Assembly: GCA_963698015.1 (NCBI GenBank)
Contig: OY969109.1
Location: 558,001-622,000 of the forward strand
Length of the DNA: 64,000 bases
DNA from: VAXT01 sp963698015
GTDB taxonomy: Bacteria; Actinomycetota; Thermoleophilia; Gaiellales; Gaiellaceae
Direction: 5' to 3'
In this document: piece by piece, positions 60,353 to 64,000 of the stretch
Layout of the letters: every line of letters starts with the position of its first letter
Position numbering within the stretch: position 1 is the stretch's first letter
The notes under the pieces: model-generated
Told to the model about the DNA's origin: nothing
The model's database searches: none
Seen by the model: only the letters and a program-made list of their open reading frames with translations
Translations under genes and position numbers: made by a program

Positions 60353-60686
60353 TGGGCTCTCCTTCTTGTAGCTCTTTGAGGTAGTCGTCCATCCGATCGA
60401 GGCGCTCGTTCCATGCCTGCTCGTACTTGGCCATCCAGTCGTGCAGCGGCCGGAGCCGCGCGGGCTCCAGGCGGTACAGCCGACGGCGCCCCTCCGCCCG
60501 GGAGCTGACGAGCCCGACCTCACTGAGCACCCGGAGGTGCTTCGAGACCTGAGGCTGGGACAGCGAGAGGTCGTCCACGATCGCCCCGACCGCCTTCTCG
60601 CCTGCGTTCAGCGTGTCGAGGATTTCGCGACGATTCGCCTCGGCGATTGCGTTGAAGACATCCGACGTCGTGGACGAGCGGGCCAT
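60342..60686 (-). CDS. ArsR-family transcriptional regulator
   Basis: 114 aa. Helix-turn-helix: VFNAIAEANRREILDTLNAG and SLSQPQVSKHLRVLSEVGLV SSRAEGRRRLYRLEPARLRP. No cysteine at the metal-binding positions, so it is a non-metal member of the kind found before AHSA1 genes. The ATG lies 7 bp after a strong -10, so the transcript has almost no leader. It should repress itself through the inverted repeats in its promoter. Confidence 0.9.
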   Translation of the reverse strand: MARSSTTSDVFNAIAEANRREILDTLNAGEKAVGAIVDDLSLSQPQVSKHLRVLSEVGLVSSRAEGRRRLYRLEPARLRPLHDWMAKYEQAWNERLDRMDDYLKELQEGEPSDT

Positions 60687-60692
60687 GGCCTC

Positions 60693-60720
60693 AATATATG
60701 CCCATATCGGAATATGTCAA
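60693..60720 (-). promoter_or_regulatory. Consensus promoter with dyad operator of the ArsR-AHSA1 operon
   Basis: On the minus strand: TTGACA (60715-60720), 16-bp spacer, TATATT (60693-60698), then ATG at 60686. The spacer contains CATAT-TCCG-ATATG (60703-60716) and the adjoining ATATG-GG-CATAT, both perfect inverted repeats, as expected for an ArsR operator. The -35 also lies across the 3' end of the GNAT gene. Confidence 0.75.
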
Positions 60721-61184
60721 GCGTGTGGCGTCGGGCGCTCGGCATAAGCCACACGCTCGAACGGCCATTCGTCCGCGAGCCAGTCCGTGACCGCCCGCCA
60801 CAGCGGCACGTCGAGCTCCGGCCGGCTCGCCCGCACCCACGAGCGCACACGCGCGTCGTGCTGCTCGCTGTCGTCGGGATAGATGTAGACGCAGCCGATC
60901 ACGTCGCCGGTCGGGGGATCGAGGACGGTGTAGGTGAAGCCTGTCCTGTTCTCGAAGTCGTCGGCGTGCCGTTGGAGGTCGCGCAGATTGTCCGCCGCGC
61001 TGCGGTCGTCGGGCCAGGAGCTCGTCTCCCAGCCGGGCGTCGTGCGGATGTGCTCCACGGACGACGACCACGCCTCGTAGTCGGAGTCGTTGTGCTCCGG
61101 CCCGAGCGGTTCGAGCCTGAACTGCTCCGTCGCCAAAGCGAGCGGCACGACGAACCCGGACGGGACCAACGACGCCTCCGCCAC
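60717..61184 (-). CDS. GNAT-family N-acetyltransferase
   Basis: 155 aa from GTG 61182-61184, 4 bp after the stop of the dehydrogenase gene. The fold appears in order: strand and helix FRLEPLGPEHNDSDYEAWSS, AADNLRDLQRHADDFENRTG FTYTVLDPPTGDVIGCVYIY (core strands), VRSWVRASRPELDVPLWRAV TDWLADEWPFERVAYAERPT. The acetyl-CoA loop is weakly kept (VRASRPEL). Acceptor unknown. It ends at the -35 of the ArsR promoter. Confidence 0.72.
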   Translation of the reverse strand: MAEASLVPSGFVVPLALATEQFRLEPLGPEHNDSDYEAWSSSVEHIRTTPGWETSSWPDDRSAADNLRDLQRHADDFENRTGFTYTVLDPPTGDVIGCVYIYPDDSEQHDARVRSWVRASRPELDVPLWRAVTDWLADEWPFERVAYAERPTPHA

Positions 61185-61188
61185 GGGA

Positions 61189-62705
61189 CTAGCGCGTCTG
61201 CGGGAAGCCGAGGTCGACCTGGCTTGTGGCCGGGTCGGGCCAGCGCGAGGTGACGACCTTCCCGCGCGTGTAGAAGTTGATCCCCTCCGGCCCATAGATG
61301 TGCGAGTCGCCGAAGAGCGACGCCTTCCAGCCGCCGAAGGAGTAGTACGCAACGGGCACCGGGATCGGGACGTTGACGCCGACCATCCCCGCCTCGACCT
61401 CGAACTGGAACTGCCTCGCCGCTCCGCCGTCGCGCGTGAAGATCGCGACGCCGTTCCCGTACGGGTTCTCGTTCACGAGCCGCACCGCGTCGTCGTAGGT
61501 CTCCGCCCGCACGACCGAGAGCACCGGACCAAAGATCTCGTCTCGGTAGGCGTCCATCTCGGGCGTGACGTGGTCGAGCAGCGACACGCCGAGGAAGAAG
61601 CCGCCGTTGTCAGGCGCCGTCTCGCGCCCGTCGGTGACGACCGTCGCGCCCTGGTCCCGTCCGGAGTCGAGGTACGAGGCGACCTTGTCGCGGTGCTCGG
61701 CGGTGATCAGCGGGCCCATCTCGGACTCTGGATCGGTCCCCGGGCCGACCTTGACCTTCGGCAGCCGATCCTCGATCGCGGCGACTAACGGATCAGCGGC
61801 GTCGCCCACAGCGACTACAGCGGACACGGCCATGCAGCGCTCACCCGCCGAGCCGTAGCCCGCGCTGACCGCCGCGTCGGCCGCCATGTCGATGTCCGCG
61901 TCCGGGAGCACGATCATGTGGTTCTTCGCTCCGCCGAGCGCCTGGACGCGCTTCCCCTGCGCGGTGCCGGTCCTGTAGATGTAGCTCGCGATCGGCGTCG
62001 AGCCGACGAAGCTGACCGCGGCGACGTCCGGATGCTCGAGGATCGCGTCGACCGCCACCTTGTCCCCGTGCACGACGTTGAAGACGCCGTCGGGCAGGCC
62101 CGCTTCCTTGAGGAGCTCGGCGACGTAGGTCGACGCGGACGGGTCCTTCTCGGACGGCTTGAGGACGAACGTGTTCCCGCACGCGATCGCCGGCGCCCAC
62201 ATCCACATCGGGACCATCGCCGGGAAGTTGAACGGCGTGATCCCCGCGACGACTCCGAGCGGCTGACGGATCGAGTAGACGTCGATCCCGGTCGAGGCCT
62301 GCTCGGAGAAGTTGCCGCGGAGAAGGGTCGGGATCCCGCAGGCGTACTCGATCACCTCGAGCCCGCGCTGCACCTCGCCCTTCGCGTCCGACAGCACCTT
62401 GCCGTGCTCGTCCGTGAGGATGGCCGCGATCTCGCCGAGCCGGTCGTGGACGAGCTCGCGGATCCGGAAGAAGAGCTCCTTGGCGCCGCGAGAGCGAGAC
62501 CGCGCGCCAGGCCGGGAACGCCTCCTTCGCGGCCGCAACCGCCTGGCCGATCTCCTCGACCGTGGCGAAGTCGACCTCGCCGGTCTGGACACCGAGCGCC
62601 GGGTTGTAGACGGGACCGCTCCGGCCCGACGCGCCGGGCAGCGGGCTTGCCGCCGATCCAGTGGCTGATCCGCCGCAGCTGCTGGGCCTCTGCGACCTCG
62701 GCCAT
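61189..62705 (-). CDS. mmsA: CoA-acylating methylmalonate-semialdehyde dehydrogenase, two frame breaks near the N-terminus
   Basis: Read in three frames, the protein is complete: MAEVAEAQQLRRISHWIGGK (to about 62645), then SGRSGPVYNPALGVQTGEVD and WRAVSLSRR (to about 62490), then AKELFFRIRELVHDRLGEIA to TAG at 61189. Removing one base at about 62642 (a CCC run on the coding strand) and one at about 62490 (a GG) gives 505 codons, the family length. Catalytic Cys is in SAGYGSAGERCMAVSAVVAV, NAD and fold motifs are VAGITPFNFPAMVPMWMWAP and IVLPDADIDMAADAAV. The enzyme makes acetyl- or propionyl-CoA from malonate or methylmalonate semialdehyde, the end of beta-alanine or beta-aminoisobutyrate breakdown. 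Breaks may be errors or decay. Confidence 0.85.
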
Positions 62706-62741
62706 GCGTTCAGCGTACCGCCGCGGCGATAGGGTTGCCGA

Positions 62742-63413
62742 ATGGCGCTCCGAGCGACTCTCGATCTGCGTTCTCGGCGTCGCTCGTGCTCGCCGGCTGC
62801 GGAGGCGGGTACGAAGAGCTCGAGCAGCGGCAGCGGGCAGACGCTACGGGCGCTGCAGTTCGGGGACGTCGCGTCCGCGCGCACGACGAAGGCGCCGTGG
62901 ACCGCGCCGCGCGAACCCGATGGCCTGACCTGCAAGGCCGGTCTCGTGCCCGAGAAGGCCGAGTTCCTCCAGTACCACGTCCACGCGCACCTCGACGTGT
63001 TCGTGAACGGCAAGCCGGTGCTCGTCCCCGCGGGGATCGGGATCGACCTCGACAACCCGGCCGTGCAGACCAACACGGGACCGAACGGGCTCGTCGTCGG
63101 CGCCGGCCTGACGCAGGAGTGCGACCAGCCGTGCATCTCGCCGCTGCACACGCACGACCCGTCCGGCCTGCTGCACACCGAGACGAAGACGCCGTCGCCG
63201 AATCAGCTCGGGCAGTTCTTCACGCAGTGGGCCGTGCGCCTGACGAACGACTGCATCGGCGGCTACTGCAAGCCGGCCGTCCCGATCAAGATCTACGTCG
63301 ACGGCAAGGTCGAGGCGGGCGATCCAACGCAGATCGAGCTCAGCAACCTGCGCGAGATCGCGATCGTGATCGGCGCGCCACCTGCGACAATCCCCATGGA
63401 GTTCCCACGCTGA
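62742..63413 (+). CDS. His-rich exported protein, probable lipoprotein with a frame break after the lipobox
   Basis: 223 aa as read from ATG 62742, but the N-terminal text is unlike a signal peptide. In another frame the same DNA reads SAFSASLVLAGCGGG, a good lipobox; removing one G in the GGG near 62816 joins it to TKSSSSGSGQTLRALQFGDV. A TTG at 62735 starts that frame. The outer domain has a His-rich metal-like pattern: LQYHVHAHLDVFVNGKPVLV PAGIGID, CISPLHTHDPSGLLHTE and a later cysteine pair (NDCIGGYCKP). It resembles a widespread exported domain of unknown role. It overlaps the aminotransferase start by 1 bp (TGATG). Confidence 0.6.
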   Translation: MALRATLDLRSRRRSCSPAAEAGTKSSSSGSGQTLRALQFGDVASARTTKAPWTAPREPDGLTCKAGLVPEKAEFLQYHVHAHLDVFVNGKPVLVPAGIGIDLDNPAVQTNTGPNGLVVGAGLTQECDQPCISPLHTHDPSGLLHTETKTPSPNQLGQFFTQWAVRLTNDCIGGYCKPAVPIKIYVDGKVEAGDPTQIELSNLREIAIVIGAPPATIPMEFPR

Positions 63414-64000
63414 TGGCAGTCGCAGACACCAGCCGTGTGAAGACGGACGACGCGAAGTACGTCCTCCACTCCTGGTCGGTCCGCTCGGCGATCGACCCGA
63501 TCCCGATCGCGGGCGCCGAGGGCCGGTACTTCTGGGACTTCGACGGGAAGCGCTACCTCGACTTCGCGTCGCAGCTCGTCAACGTCTCGCTCGGGCACCA
63601 GCACCCGAAGGTGATCGCCGCGATCAAGGAGCAGGCGGACCGTCTGACGACGATCGGGCCGATGATGGCGAACGAGCAGCGCTCCGAGCTGGCGCGGCTG
63701 CTGGACGAGGTCACGCCCGGCGACCTGACGATGTCGTTCTTCACGAACGGCGGCGCGGAGGCGAACGAGAACGCGATCAAGCTCGCGCGCTGGTACACGG
63801 GGCGGCACAAGATCGTCACGCGCTACCGCTCGTACCACGGCGCGACCGCCGGCGCGATCTCGGCGACGGGCGACCCGCGGCGCTGGCCCGCCGAGCCCGG
63901 GCTGCCGGGCATCGTCCGCATGCTCGACCCGTACACGTACCGCTGTCCCGCCGGACACCCGGATCCGTGCCCCGTCTGCACGGGCGCGCCGCACCTCGAG
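63413..64000 (+). CDS. Class III (omega-amino acid) aminotransferase, 3' end outside window
   Basis: ATG 63413 overlaps the preceding stop (TGATG). The first 196 aa are visible: SWSVRSAIDPIPIAGAEGRY FWDFDGKRYLDFASQLVNVS LGHQHPKV is the class III N-terminal part, FFTNGGAEANENAIKLARWY the PLP phosphate-binding region, RYRSYHGATAGAISATGDPR the region with the aromatic residue stacking on PLP. The lysine that binds PLP lies beyond the window. In this cluster, beta-alanine or beta-aminoisobutyrate to semialdehyde is the likely reaction, feeding the mmsA product. Confidence 0.9.
   Translation, partial: MAVADTSRVKTDDAKYVLHSWSVRSAIDPIPIAGAEGRYFWDFDGKRYLDFASQLVNVSLGHQHPKVIAAIKEQADRLTTIGPMMANEQRSELARLLDEVTPGDLTMSFFTNGGAEANENAIKLARWYTGRHKIVTRYRSYHGATAGAISATGDPRRWPAEPGLPGIVRMLDPYTYRCPAGHPDPCPVCTGAPHLE

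Overview
High-GC chromosomal DNA, most plausibly from a Gram-positive actinobacterium of the deep-branching Thermoleophilia type (Gaiellales/Solirubrobacterales-like). This is inference from the uniform GC-rich codon use, frequent GTG/TTG starts, many 4-bp ATGA/GTGA gene overlaps, and the mix of LLM flavin oxidoreductase, SARP-type regulator, ECF sigma factors with a SnoaL tail and many secreted beta-propellers. There is no rRNA, CRISPR array, IS element or integrase. One tRNA is present.

Layout. 1-6.8 kb: the end of a TadG-like pilus-associated gene, a tandem duplication of a small gene, and three secreted beta-propeller genes, two of which end (or should end) in a PASTA domain. 6.8-11.1 kb: a metal block (MntH, an MntR/DtxR regulator, a two-domain multicopper oxidase, a ZIP transporter). 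11.1-16.7 kb: an NHL protein, a MarR regulator, a CbxX/CfqX-type AAA+ ATPase, secreted M1 and M14 peptidases and a 40-aa membrane peptide. 16.8-27.2 kb: an oligosaccharide uptake and hydrolysis locus (binding protein, OppBCDF-type ABC transporter, GH1 beta-glucosidase) flanked by two LacI regulators, with clear palindromic operators. 27.7-31.4 kb: tRNA-Thr(CGU) and a 3.6-kb insert bounded by a 37-bp copy of the tRNA 3' end; its cargo is a repeat-containing membrane protein, a membrane-anchored SARP regulator with an outer propeller, and a BMP-type binding protein. 31.5-44.2 kb: a NarL-type two-component system, an MMPL transporter, a membrane-anchored hydrolase, a DHA2 MFS exporter, a PadR-controlled MacB/FtsX-type ABC exporter and a SnoaL-tailed sigma factor.

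44.2-51.1 kb: a cupin dioxygenase, then a tightly packed run with MauE-like and MauD-like redox proteins and a 12-cysteine secreted protein resembling the methylamine dehydrogenase light chain, without any heavy chain; then a large secreted phosphoesterase. 51.2-54.6 kb: the most unusual gene, a membrane-anchored double-AAA+ ClpB-like protein whose C-terminus looks like an RF2-type release factor with the GGQ domain removed. 55.7-64 kb: a reductive pyrimidine (or hydantoin) degradation cluster (LLM oxidoreductase, carbamoyl amidohydrolase, dihydropyrimidinase, methylmalonate-semialdehyde dehydrogenase, omega-aminotransferase), interrupted by an ArsR-AHSA1-GNAT group.

Five genes show reading-frame breaks inside short homopolymers or simple repeats (about 3555, 55432, 62490, 62642, 62816), and a sixth break lies in a gene relic at 16461. 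They could be phase-variable tracts, decay or sequencing indels; the sequence alone cannot decide.
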